Source: Promicromonospora iranensis (GTDB taxonomy: Bacteria > Actinomycetota > Actinomycetes > Actinomycetales > Cellulomonadaceae). From it: 64,000 nt of DNA. The notes beneath the pieces are model-generated. The model was not told the DNA's origin and ran no database searches. It worked only from the letters and a program-made list of their open reading frames with translations. This document shows, piece after piece, positions 33,658-42,375 of this stretch. Position 1 is the stretch's first letter. Every line of letters starts with the position of its first letter. The translations under genes were made by a program, and so were the position numbers. Location: assembly GCF_028994775.1 (NCBI RefSeq), contig NZ_JAJQMN010000009.1:216205-280204 (forward strand). The letters are read 5' to 3'.

Positions 33658-34709
33658 CGGGTTCCTTCGGTCGTCAGGATTCCTTCGGTCGGCAGCAGGG
33701 AGGCGAGCAGCTCGCGCACCCGCCGGTCCAGCTCGTCGCGGATGGCGGCCACACCGGCGGAAGAGGCGAGCGCGGGGTCGCCGACCGTCCAGTCCTCGTA
33801 CCGCTTGTCCGGCAGCACCGGGCACGCGTCGCCGCAGCCCATGGTCACCACGACGTCGGCGGCGCGGACGGCGTCGTCGGTCAGGGGCTTGGGGTAGAAG
33901 CGGGTGACGGCGTCGACGGCGGCCGGGTCGCCGAGCTCGTCGAGGATGCCGCGCACCGCGGTGTGCACGTCGCTCGCGGGCGCGGAGCCGGCGGACCGGA
34001 CCACCACCCGGTCGCCGGCGTAGTGCCGCAGCAGGGCCGCGGCCAGCTGCGACCGTCCGGCGTTGGCCACGCACACGAAGAGCACCTGCGGCGGGTGTGC
34101 GTCCTGCGCCCCACGTGCCTTCTCGGCGTCGATGATGCGCTGTCGCGCGAAGTGCTCGGTGAGCGGGACCAGGTGGGCGGCGTTGCCGCCGCGGCGGGCG
34201 AGCGCCGTGTACGACTCACGGACCACGCGGTAGCACTCGCGCTCGGGGGTGTCGGCGAAGTGTTCGGAGAGCGAGGCGGCGATCCGGTCGAGGGCGGGGT
34301 CGACGTCGGCCAGCCCGGCGACCTCACCGTACGCCGCGGCGGCGTGCGCGCCGTGGACCTCGACGGCCGCCGGGGCGAACCGGTCCAGCAGCGTGGTGAC
34401 CGCGCCCCGGTAGGCCGGAGCGATGCGATACCAGACCCAGGTGCCGCGGCGGTCGGACGTGAGCAGGCCGACCTCGCGCAGCACCTTGAGGTGGTGCGAG
34501 ACGGTCGGCTGCGAGACGGCGGTCAGTGTCGCGAGGTCGCCCGCCGTCGTCTCGCCGGTGGCCGACGTGGCGATGGCCGACAGCATGCGGAGCCGCAACG
34601 GGTCGGCGATCGCCTTGAGGGTCGCGGCGAGATCGGCGGCGGCGTCGGCGCCGATCGCGTGCGCCTCGGCCGAGGTGGTGGGGCCGGCGCTCCCGCCCTG
34701 TATCGACAT
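33654..34709 (-). CDS. ArsR-like HTH fused to arsenate reductase, first gene of the channel operon
   Basis: 351 aa. Residues 25-115: winged HTH (ATLKAIADPLRLRMLSAI, SQPTVSHHLKVLREVGLL, GTWVWYRIAPAY). Residues 135-195: three-helix bundle (ERECYRVVRESYTALARRG). Residues 205-345: arsenate reductase with C213 in CVANAGRSQ and MGCGDACPVLPDKRYEDW. At the position of the ArsR CVC motif it reads GETTAGDL, so arsenite sensing, if any, must use other residues. The start ATG (34707-34709) lies inside a 14-bp inverted repeat, pointing to autorepression or a translational switch. It overlaps the fusion reductase by 4 bp and heads an operon of HTH-ArsC, fusion reductase, channel. Confidence 0.87.
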   Translation of the reverse strand: MSIQGGSAGPTTSAEAHAIGADAAADLAATLKAIADPLRLRMLSAIATSATGETTAGDLATLTAVSQPTVSHHLKVLREVGLLTSDRRGTWVWYRIAPAYRGAVTTLLDRFAPAAVEVHGAHAAAAYGEVAGLADVDPALDRIAASLSEHFADTPERECYRVVRESYTALARRGGNAAHLVPLTEHFARQRIIDAEKARGAQDAHPPQVLFVCVANAGRSQLAAALLRHYAGDRVVVRSAGSAPASDVHTAVRGILDELGDPAAVDAVTRFYPKPLTDDAVRAADVVVTMGCGDACPVLPDKRYEDWTVGDPALASSAGVAAIRDELDRRVRELLASLLPTEGILTTEGTR

Positions 34710-34740
34710 TCGTCTATGTTGACACCTGTCGATACAGGGC
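34695..34740. promoter_or_regulatory. 14-bp perfect inverted repeat overlapping a start codon
   Basis: GCCCTGTATCGACA (34695-34708) and its exact complement (34727-34740), 18-nt spacer. The left arm covers two bases of the HTH-arsC start codon. The spacer holds TGTTGACA, itself near-palindromic. It may be the operator of the encoded regulator, an mRNA hairpin masking the start, or a terminator of the mannanase gene ending at 34755. Confidence 0.55.
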
Positions 34741-34754
34741 GCAAGGCCGAGGCC

Positions 34755-35807
34755 TCAGGACGAGGCGCTGCCGAACACGTTCGCCCGCACCGAGGTCTCC
34801 GCGAGGCCGTCCGGACCGGTGATGACCCGGTTGCCCCACTCGGTCCGCTGGGCCGGGTCGAAGCCGGTCACCATGTCGAGGTACTCGACGCCACCGCCGT
34901 TGCCGCTCCAGGACCAGGCGAACCAGCCGATCCCCTGTGACCGGGTGTACGACATGATCGTGTCCTCGTCGGGGTTGCCGTCGGAGTGGTTGTGCCCGAA
35001 CTCGCCGACGATGATCGGCAGACCCTGGCTGGTGAAGGTGTCGAGGTAGGACGTGATCTCCGCGGCGGTGTCGTACACGCCGTACATGTGGACGGAGAAG
35101 ACGGTGTTGCCGTCGGGGTCGGCCGCGAGGACGTCCGCGGCGGAGTCCCGCATGATGCCCTGCCAGTCCTGGCCCCAGGACGGCGCGTCCACCACGATCG
35201 TGTGCTCGAACCCGGCGTCGCGCAGCCGCTGGATCGCGGCGGAGGTGTCGGCGGCCCAGTTCGCGTTGACCGCCGCGTTGTTGCCGTAGGGCTCGTTGCC
35301 GATGTTGATGAGCACGCGGTCCTCCGTGCCCCGGAGCGTCGGGAGCAGCGAGATCCAGTAGCTCGCGGCGGTGTCCAGCGTGCTCGCGGCGGACTCCTCC
35401 CCGTAGCCCGTCGTGTCGTGGTCCTCCAGGACGCAGATCAGTCGGTTCTCCTCGCACAGGCCGAGGACTCCTCCGACGTCCGCGGGCTCGTTGCGCGTCC
35501 AGCGGGTCCCGTCGCTGAGCACCACCCGGACCGAGTTGGCGCCCGCGTCGGAGATGTCGGCGAACGAATCCGTCTCCGAGGTGTACCAGGTATGGGCGTG
35601 GCTGACCCCGCGCAGCAGCAGGGGCGAGCCGTCGCTCTCGACGAGCCGCCCGTCGGAGACGTGGATGCCGACGGCGTTCGCGCCGGCGCCGCCGCCACTT
35701 CTCGCCGGTGTCGCGGCGCTCGCCGACTGGGCGAGCAGCGGGACGAGCAGCAGGCCGAACATCGCGGCCGTTGCGGTACCGGAGATGGTCGCGCGTGTAG
35801 GTCTCAT
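34755..35807 (-). CDS. Secreted endo-1,4-beta-mannanase (GH5 subfamily 8)
   Basis: 350 aa from ATG 35807, with AGGGGAGGAA directly upstream and a signal peptide (residues about 8-32, QSASAATPA). Catalytic domain features match GH5_8 mannanases: GIHVSDGRLVES, GVSHAHTWYTSE, LEDHDTTGYGEE, acid/base E172 in NIGNEPYG, VDAPSWGQDWQ, MYGVYDTAAEIT, nucleophile E269 in IIVGEFGHNHSDG and WFAWSWSGNGGGVEYLDMV. It stops right after the barrel, with no carbohydrate-binding module. It cleaves mannan and galactomannan backbones outside the cell. A LacI-type site and a short hairpin-like repeat (TCCCACG/CGTGGGA, 35855-35871) lie upstream. Confidence 0.92.
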   Translation of the reverse strand: MRPTRATISGTATAAMFGLLLVPLLAQSASAATPARSGGGAGANAVGIHVSDGRLVESDGSPLLLRGVSHAHTWYTSETDSFADISDAGANSVRVVLSDGTRWTRNEPADVGGVLGLCEENRLICVLEDHDTTGYGEESAASTLDTAASYWISLLPTLRGTEDRVLINIGNEPYGNNAAVNANWAADTSAAIQRLRDAGFEHTIVVDAPSWGQDWQGIMRDSAADVLAADPDGNTVFSVHMYGVYDTAAEITSYLDTFTSQGLPIIVGEFGHNHSDGNPDEDTIMSYTRSQGIGWFAWSWSGNGGGVEYLDMVTGFDPAQRTEWGNRVITGPDGLAETSVRANVFGSASS

Positions 35808-35883
35808 GGTTCCTCCCCTTCGAGGTGTACATCGAGTACGGCCCTCGAAGGCTCTCCCACGCCCCGTGGGAACGGACACCAAC

Positions 35884-35895
35884 TTAATCGCTTAA
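35884..35895. promoter_or_regulatory. Candidate LacI-family operator TTAATCGCTTAA
   Basis: An A/T-rich near-palindrome centred on CG, 77 nt upstream of the mannanase start codon, in otherwise very G/C-rich DNA. LacI-family regulators of polysaccharide genes bind such CG-centred palindromes. No lacI gene is in the window. Confidence 0.4.
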
Positions 35896-35935
35896 CCACG
35901 TCATGCGTTGCGGGCAGCGAGCCCGACCGCCCCGT

Positions 35936-35997
35936 CTTCGAGGTCTAAGTTTCTCCGCTCTGAAACGTTTCAGAGCGGAGCAACTTAGACCTCGAAG
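35936..35997. repeat. 62-bp nested palindrome, copy 2 (type A element)
   Basis: Outer arms CTTCGAGGTCTAAGTT (35936-35951) and exact complement (35982-35997); inner perfect 28-bp palindrome 35953-35980 (14-bp arms meeting at AAACGTTT). It lies 53 nt past the stop of the NADH dehydrogenase gene, which it probably terminates. Near-identical to 10964-11025, 25 kb away. Confidence 0.85.
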
Positions 35998-36049
35998 TGG
36001 AGCCCGTCGCGGCCCTACGGCCGCCGGACCCACTGCCCGCGGTCGTCGG

Positions 36050-37420
36050 TCAGGCGCCCGGCTTGGGCGGACGCACCGTCGGGACGTCGCCCACGATCGG
36101 GATCGGCCGTCGGTGGAACGGGAACCCGTAGCGCGTGACCAGGCCCGCGAGCGTCGTGACGCGGTTGCGGGGGCCGATCAGCGACATGATGTGCACGAAC
36201 AGCCAGACCAGCCACGCCACGCCCCTGGTGATCCGCAGTGACTTGCCGCCGGGCAGGTTGATCTCGGCGATCGCGGCGCGGCGGCCGATCACGGCCATCG
36301 TGCCCTTGTCGACGTAGCGCAGCTCCTCCAGGGGGCGTCCCTCGAGGAGGGCCGTGATGTTCCGGCCGACCACCGTGCCGCCCTGGATGGCGGGCTGGGC
36401 CAGCTGCGGCAGGTCGGACGGCGAGACCGCGATGTCACCCGCCGCGAAGACGCCGGGCAGCCCCTCCACCTGCATGTCTTCGCCGATCTTGATGCGGCCG
36501 CCCTCGTCCTGCGGGAGACCCCAGTCCGAGACCTCCTCGTGCGGGTGCACACCCGCGGACCAGACGGTCAGGTCGGCGTGGATGCGCTTGCCGTCGGTGA
36601 GCACCACCGCGTCGCGCTCGACGGCGGCGACGCCCGCACCCAGGTGCAGCGAGACCCCACGCCGGGACAGCTCCTTGGCGGCGTACGCGCGCAGCTTGGG
36701 GGCGAACGCCTTGAGGATCTCGCCGCCCCGCTGCACGATCTTGACCTCGAAGGCGTCGCCGTGGATCTCCGGGTAGGCGGGGGCCAGGCCGGCGGTCCGC
36801 AGCTCCGCGAGCGCGCCCGCCACCTCGACCCCGGTGGCTCCGCCGCCCACGACCACGACGCGCAGCCCGTCGTCGAGCCGCTTGGACTTCGCGGCCTTCT
36901 CCAGGCGGATGAAGAGGTTGTCGCGGATCCGCATGGCCTGCGACCGCGAGTACATCGGGAACGCGTACTCCTTGGCGCCCGGTGTCCCGAAGAAGTTGGT
37001 GGTCACGCCTGCCGTCACCACGAGGTAGTCGTAGCTGACCCAGTGGTCGTTCAGGAGACGGATCTTCTTCGCCTGGTGGTCCGCTTCCACGAGGTGTTCG
37101 TGGACCACGTGCACGTTCTTCTGCTTGAGCCGCAGGCCGCGCAGGAAGTAGGTGACGTCGCCGGGGTTCAGCCCGCCGGTGGCCACCTGGTACAGCAGCG
37201 GCTGGAACGTGTTGTAGACCCGGCGGTCGATCAGCGTGATCCGCACCGGCGCGTCGCGCAGGGCCTTCACGACCGCCATGCCGGCGAATCCGCCTCCGAC
37301 GACCACCACGTGCGGCAGCGGCTCGGGGTGCCCGGCCAGGGGTGTCTCGAGGCCGTAGTCCTCGTCCTCGACGGGGCGGGCCTCACCAGCGTGCACGGGG
37401 TGATGTGCAGAGTCGGTCAC
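36050..37420 (-). CDS. ndh: Type II NADH:quinone dehydrogenase
   Basis: 456 aa. FAD-binding VVVVGGGFAGMAVVKAL (residues 38-54), quinone-site region FQPLLYQVATGGLNPGDV, NADH-binding VVVVGGGATGVEVAGALAEL (about 188-207), second FAD motif GVFAAGDIAVSP and the conserved LAQPAIQGGTVVGRNI. The C-terminal region after residue 395 has the amphipathic/membrane anchor WLVWLFVHIMSLIGPRNR typical of NDH-2. It transfers electrons from NADH to menaquinone without pumping protons. It is divergent from the amino acid permease gene; CTCACC-GGA-GGTGAG (37433-37447) between them is a possible operator. Confidence 0.92.
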   Translation of the reverse strand: MTDSAHHPVHAGEARPVEDEDYGLETPLAGHPEPLPHVVVVGGGFAGMAVVKALRDAPVRITLIDRRVYNTFQPLLYQVATGGLNPGDVTYFLRGLRLKQKNVHVVHEHLVEADHQAKKIRLLNDHWVSYDYLVVTAGVTTNFFGTPGAKEYAFPMYSRSQAMRIRDNLFIRLEKAAKSKRLDDGLRVVVVGGGATGVEVAGALAELRTAGLAPAYPEIHGDAFEVKIVQRGGEILKAFAPKLRAYAAKELSRRGVSLHLGAGVAAVERDAVVLTDGKRIHADLTVWSAGVHPHEEVSDWGLPQDEGGRIKIGEDMQVEGLPGVFAAGDIAVSPSDLPQLAQPAIQGGTVVGRNITALLEGRPLEELRYVDKGTMAVIGRRAAIAEINLPGGKSLRITRGVAWLVWLFVHIMSLIGPRNRVTTLAGLVTRYGFPFHRRPIPIVGDVPTVRPPKPGA

Positions 37421-37502
37421 GCCTCAGAGTCTCTCACCGGAGGTGAGTCACTCACATCCGCTGTGGACCGGCACCCCGTCGCTCGGGTTACCGTGGTCGG
37501 TC

Positions 37503-38930
37503 GTGAGCACCACCGACAACCTGAGCCGACAGCTGGCCCACGGACTCCGCCCCCGGCACCTGACGATGATGGGCCTGGGGTCCGCCATCGGAGCGGGCCT
37601 GTTCCTCGGCTCCGGCCTCGGCATCGCCGCCGCGGGCCCCGCCGTCCTTCTCAGCTACGCGATCGCGGGCGCCATCGTGGTGCTCGTCATGCGGATGCTG
37701 GCCGAGATGGCCTCGGCACTCCCGTCGAGCGGATCCTTCTCCGTCTACGCGGAGGCCGCGCTCGGCCGCTGGGCCGGATTCCTCCTGGGCTGGCTCTACT
37801 GGTTCACGATCGTCATGGTGCTCGGCGTCGAGATCACCGGCGTGGCGGGGATCGTGCACGGCTGGTGGCCCACGGTGCCCCAGTGGGCGGTCGCCGCGGT
37901 CATCGTCGCGGTGTTCGGCGCGGTCAACCTCGTGGGCGTGCGCCAGTTCGGCGAGGCGGAGTTCTGGTTCGCGACCATCAAGGTCGCGGCGATCATCGGG
38001 TTCCTGGTCCTGGGCGTGCTGATCGTGACCGGCGTCGTGCCCGTGGCGGGCAGCGTCCTGGGGGACTGGGCCGCCCACGGCGGCTTCGCGCCCGCCGGCC
38101 TGCCCGGTATCGCGGCCGGCCTGCTCACCGTCGTGTTCGCGTTCGGAGGCATCGAGATCGTCACGATCGCCGCGGCCGAGGCGCGCGACCCGCAGACGGC
38201 GGTCGCCACCGCCACCCGCACCATCCTCTGGCGCATCCTGTTCTTCTACGTGGGCTCCGTGGCGATCATGGTCGCCCTCATCCCCTGGACCGACGCCGCA
38301 CGCCTCGAGTCGCCCTTCGTGTCGGTGCTGCAGATGGCCGGGTTCGACGGCGCCGCGCGGCTCATGGAGGTCGTCGTGGTGCTCGCGCTCCTGAGCGCCT
38401 TCAACGCCAACGTCTACGCGACGTCACGCATGCTGTTCTCGCTCGGTGGGCGCGGCGACGCGCCGTCGGTCGCCACCCGGGTCTCGCGCCGTGACGTGCC
38501 GTGGGTGGCGGTGCTGGTCTCCGTGTTCTTCGGCGTCGTCGCGGTGCTGCTCAACTACCTGCTGCCCGAGTCGCTGCTCGGGGTGCTGCTCAACGCCGTC
38601 GGCTCGGCGCTCCTCGTGGTGTGGCTGCTCGTCGTCGTCTCGCAGCTGCGGCTGCGGCCGCAGCTGGAGGCCGCGGCCGTGGAGCGCGGCGAGACCCTGC
38701 GCCTGCGCGCCTGGGGTTACCCGTGGCTGTCCTGGGTCACCCTCGTGGCGCTCGTGGCGGTGGTCGGTCTCATGCTGTCCGACGCCGCCGCCCGGTCGCA
38801 GGTCGCCGCGACCGCCGGTCTGGTCGTCGTGATCCTGGTGGTCTACGTGATCACACGGGCCGTCACCGGGGGCCGGATGGGCGGCCGGACGACCGCCGAC
38901 CCGGACCTCGGTCGCCGTCGGCACGAGTGA
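37503..38930 (+). CDS. APC-superfamily amino acid permease (AAT type)
   Basis: 475 aa with 12 predicted membrane helices. The start region LAHGLRPRHLTMMGLGSAIGAGLFLGSG is the consensus of the amino acid transporter family (unwound helix 1 with GSAIGAGLF). GTG at 37503 fits this N-terminus; an in-frame GTG at 37443 would add 20 residues and has its Shine-Dalgarno too close. TTACCGT 9-15 nt before 37503 could be a -10 box, suggesting a leaderless message. Such permeases take up neutral, aromatic or proline-like amino acids with protons. The C-terminal tail is short and Arg-rich. Confidence 0.87.
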   Translation: MSTTDNLSRQLAHGLRPRHLTMMGLGSAIGAGLFLGSGLGIAAAGPAVLLSYAIAGAIVVLVMRMLAEMASALPSSGSFSVYAEAALGRWAGFLLGWLYWFTIVMVLGVEITGVAGIVHGWWPTVPQWAVAAVIVAVFGAVNLVGVRQFGEAEFWFATIKVAAIIGFLVLGVLIVTGVVPVAGSVLGDWAAHGGFAPAGLPGIAAGLLTVVFAFGGIEIVTIAAAEARDPQTAVATATRTILWRILFFYVGSVAIMVALIPWTDAARLESPFVSVLQMAGFDGAARLMEVVVVLALLSAFNANVYATSRMLFSLGGRGDAPSVATRVSRRDVPWVAVLVSVFFGVVAVLLNYLLPESLLGVLLNAVGSALLVVWLLVVVSQLRLRPQLEAAAVERGETLRLRAWGYPWLSWVTLVALVAVVGLMLSDAAARSQVAATAGLVVVILVVYVITRAVTGGRMGGRTTADPDLGRRRHE

Positions 38931-38967
38931 GCGAGCCCGGGGAGTCCTCCGGCCTGCCCTGACCGCC

Positions 38968-39438
38968 TCAGCTCCAGAGGTACCAGCGGTCCCCGGTCGT
39001 GGCCAGGGTCCAGGACGGGTCGCAGGTGTACGTCGTCGCGGAGCTGAGGTCGGGCCAGCTCCCGCCGCCGTCCCAGGGGATGGTCCGGCTCGTGGAAGGT
39101 ACGCAGGCGGACGGGATCGACGCCGAGGTGACGACGGCGTCGATCCGTACCCCGCGTACTCCGGAGTTCGGTCCGGATCCCACGACGCGGATGTCGCGTG
39201 CGTCGCGCGGTAGCCACGACGGTGCGACGTCCTCGGGGAGCTCGGCCGCGCTGTCGTAGCGGCTGAACGTGCTGTTGCCCTGTGACTCGTTCACGAGAGC
39301 ACCGATGCTGCGCCCCGCGATCCTCTCGATGACCGGTGGTGCGGCTGCCATCAGGAGGCCGATCACCACGATCACGGAGAAGACGACCCAGGTGCGGGTA
39401 CGACGTCGACGGATGGCAGAGGGCTGGGACGTGGACAT
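38968..39438 (-). CDS. Membrane-anchored protein of unknown function
   Basis: 156 aa. Arg-rich start (IRRRRTRTW), one helix (VVFSVIVVIGLLMAAAPPVI), then an extracellular domain of about 120 residues with two cysteines (SIPSACVPSTS and TYTCDPSWTLA) likely to form a disulfide. The middle reads VAPSWLPRDARDIRVVGSGPNSGVR, a pattern I cannot assign to a family. AAGGAA precedes ATG 39438. It lies 96 nt downstream of the FtsX-type permease on the same strand, so it may belong to the same regulon as the ABC transporter and two-component system. Confidence 0.65.
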   Translation of the reverse strand: MSTSQPSAIRRRRTRTWVVFSVIVVIGLLMAAAPPVIERIAGRSIGALVNESQGNSTFSRYDSAAELPEDVAPSWLPRDARDIRVVGSGPNSGVRGVRIDAVVTSASIPSACVPSTSRTIPWDGGGSWPDLSSATTYTCDPSWTLATTGDRWYLWS

Positions 39439-39534
39439 GGCGGGTTCCTTGTCTGGTTGATCATCGAGGGGTTGTTCGTGGCCGCACCGGACGACGGCGC
39501 CGCGGCCGGCGTGGGCGTGCTGGTGGACGGGCAG

Positions 39535-40898
39535 TCAGGCGGTGGCGAGGGCGCGCACAGGGGCGGGCTCGATGACGTGCCGCGCGGCGGCCCGCATCGA
39601 CACGAGGACGAGCAGGCCTGCGCCGGCGGCGCACGCGAGGAGGTAGGGCCACGGCAGCACGGGGACGAGCAGCCCGAGCTCCCGGACGGTGCCCAGGACG
39701 TCCTGGGCACCGGCCCAGCCGGTGAACGTTCCCAGAGCCAGCCCCGGAACCGCAGCACTGGCGGTGAGGAGTCCGGCCTCCACCAGCAGCATCCGGCGGG
39801 TGTCGTCCGGACGCTGGCCCAGTACGCGGATGGTCGCGATCTCCCTCGTGCGCTGCCGGATCGAGTGGGTGATGGACGTGTACAGCCCGATGCCGCAGAG
39901 CACCACGAGCAGCGAGGTCGCGAGTCCGAACTGCGTCGTGACCTCGTGCAGCACGCGGACCGCCGCGTCCTCGTGGCCCGTGCCCGCGTAGGAGTCCTCG
40001 AGCGAACCCGTCAGTGTCGCGAGAGCGACGACGAAGGTCGTGACCGCTGCCGTACTGGTGAAGACGCCGGTCGCCCCGCGTGCCGCAGCAGCCGAGCGCG
40101 TCCTGAGGGACTGGACCGCGACACCCGCGGCTCCGTGCACGATGCCGAGGCGGGTGATGAACGTCAGGACCGCGGGCAGCAGGACCTCCATGACGGAGAG
40201 TGCGCCGAACATCATCGCGACGCCGCCGAGCGCCCCGACCAGGATCGCGAACGGGCTGAACAGGCTGGCGACGACGCTCCCGAGGACGACGACCAGCCCG
40301 CCGACGAACAGGGCTCGCCCCGCCTCGTGCGGTGTGTGCGGTGCCCGCTCGGCTTCGTCGACCCGGGTCAGGCGTAGACCCGTGATGGCCGTCGTGCTCA
40401 GTACCTCCCGCGCGGCTCGGCCTGCCGCGGTCACGGTGGCCAGCGCCATCGCCGTCGCACCGACCACGATCGACAGGACCGTGAAGGGTTCGGTGACCAC
40501 GCCCGGCGCGACGGCGAGCAGGACCAGTGTGCCGAGGGTCATCCCGAGCAGCGCACCGATGATGCCGATGCGGCTGCTCAGCCGTGTCAGCCGCCGGCGT
40601 TCTCGCGTCGCGGACGAGCCGAGCACGCGCCGCAGCGCGATCTCCTCGAGGCGCGCGTCGAGCACGATGCGGAACGAGTTCGTCGCGGTGGACGTCGCCG
40701 TGGCGACCGCGATGGCGAGGAACGCCCAGGCCAGCAGCTGGAGGATCAGCTGCACCAGGGGGATGCCGCCGAAGAGGGTCTCGGCGACCTTCTGGGCGAC
40801 GTCCGCCTGGATACCCGGGACGACGGTCGTCATCGTGGTTCCCGTGACCGAGATCAGCATCGCGGCACCCGTGGCGCGCTGACCGGCCTGTCGTGCCC

Positions 40899-40902
<4 letters not shown>
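39535..40902 (-). CDS. FtsX-like ABC transporter permease
   Basis: 455 aa with two repeated FtsX modules. Each has a helix pair around an ATPase-coupling region: LEEIALRRVLGSSATRERRRL near residue 85 and TREIATIRVLGQRPDDTRRMLLVEAGLL near residue 375. About eight membrane helices are visible. Short periplasmic segments contrast with the large ones of MacB, so it resembles peptide/lipid exporters of Gram-positive bacteria. It overlaps the ATPase gene by ATGA, giving a stable pair. Probable function: export of, or resistance to, a membrane-active compound under control of the upstream kinase/regulator. Confidence 0.82.
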
Positions 40903-41636
<734 letters not shown>

Positions 41637-41683
41637 GTTCATGACCTCGACACTATGGAGGCGGCACCGCGTACCGCCCCGGT

Positions 41684-41711
41684 CGCAAGTACCGTCCGAC
41701 CCGTACTTGCG
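41684..41711. promoter_or_regulatory. 9-bp perfect inverted repeat CGCAAGTAC-N10-GTACTTGCG
   Basis: Located between the response regulator stop and the ABC ATPase start. On the minus strand CATAGT downstream of it could be a -10 box. Placement and symmetry fit a binding site for the LuxR-type response regulator encoded next to it; a terminator role is the alternative. Confidence 0.5.
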
Positions 41712-41712
41712 G

Positions 41713-42375
41713 CTACTCCTCGCGCGGCGCCATCACACCGTGGTCGTACGCGAAGACGACGATCTGCGTGCGGTCACGCAGACCGAGCTTGGTCAGGACC
41801 GAGCTGACGTGGCCCTTCACCGTGGACTCGGAGACGAACTCGCGTTCCGCGATCTCCGCGTTGCTCAGTCCTCGGGTGATGTGCGCGAGCACCGCTCGCT
41901 CGCGGTCGGTCAGCCGGGAGAACTCCGCCGGCAGCTCCGCGGGCTCCCGGCCGCGCTGCTCGAAGATGTCCTCCAGCTGTCCCGGCGCGATGAGGCTGCC
42001 ACCGCGGTGAGCCGTGCGGATGGCCGCGACCAGCAGATCCGGGTCGACGTCCTTCAGCAGGAAGCCGCTCGCGCCGAGGCGCACGGCCCGGAGCGCCTGC
42101 TGGTCGAACGTGAACGTCGTCAGGATGATCACTCGCGGCGTGGTGCGGCGCGCGGCCCCGGCCGCAAGGAGGCGCCGTGTCGTCTCGACGCCGTCCATCC
42201 GTGGCATGCGTACGTCCATGACGACGACATCTGGTTCCGTCTCGTCGACCAGCCGCAGTGCCTGCAGACCGTCGGCCGCCTGTCCGACGACCTCGATATC
42301 GTCCTCCAGGTCGATCAACGTGGCGATCGCCACCCGGAACAGTGCCTGATCATCCACCAGCAGCACCCGGATCAT
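41713..42375 (-). CDS. NarL/LuxR-family response regulator
   Basis: 220 aa. Receiver domain 1-120 with acidic pocket D8/D9, phosphoacceptor D54 in VVVMDVRMPRMDG and K108 in GFLLKDV. Output domain 150-215: LuxR HTH, LTDRERAVLAHITRGLSNAEIAEREFVSESTVKGHVSSVLTKLGLRDR. It overlaps the sensor kinase gene by ATGA. The likely target is the FtsX-type ABC operon immediately downstream, through the palindrome at 41684-41711. Confidence 0.92.
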   Translation of the reverse strand: MIRVLLVDDQALFRVAIATLIDLEDDIEVVGQAADGLQALRLVDETEPDVVVMDVRMPRMDGVETTRRLLAAGAARRTTPRVIILTTFTFDQQALRAVRLGASGFLLKDVDPDLLVAAIRTAHRGGSLIAPGQLEDIFEQRGREPAELPAEFSRLTDRERAVLAHITRGLSNAEIAEREFVSESTVKGHVSSVLTKLGLRDRTQIVVFAYDHGVMAPREE

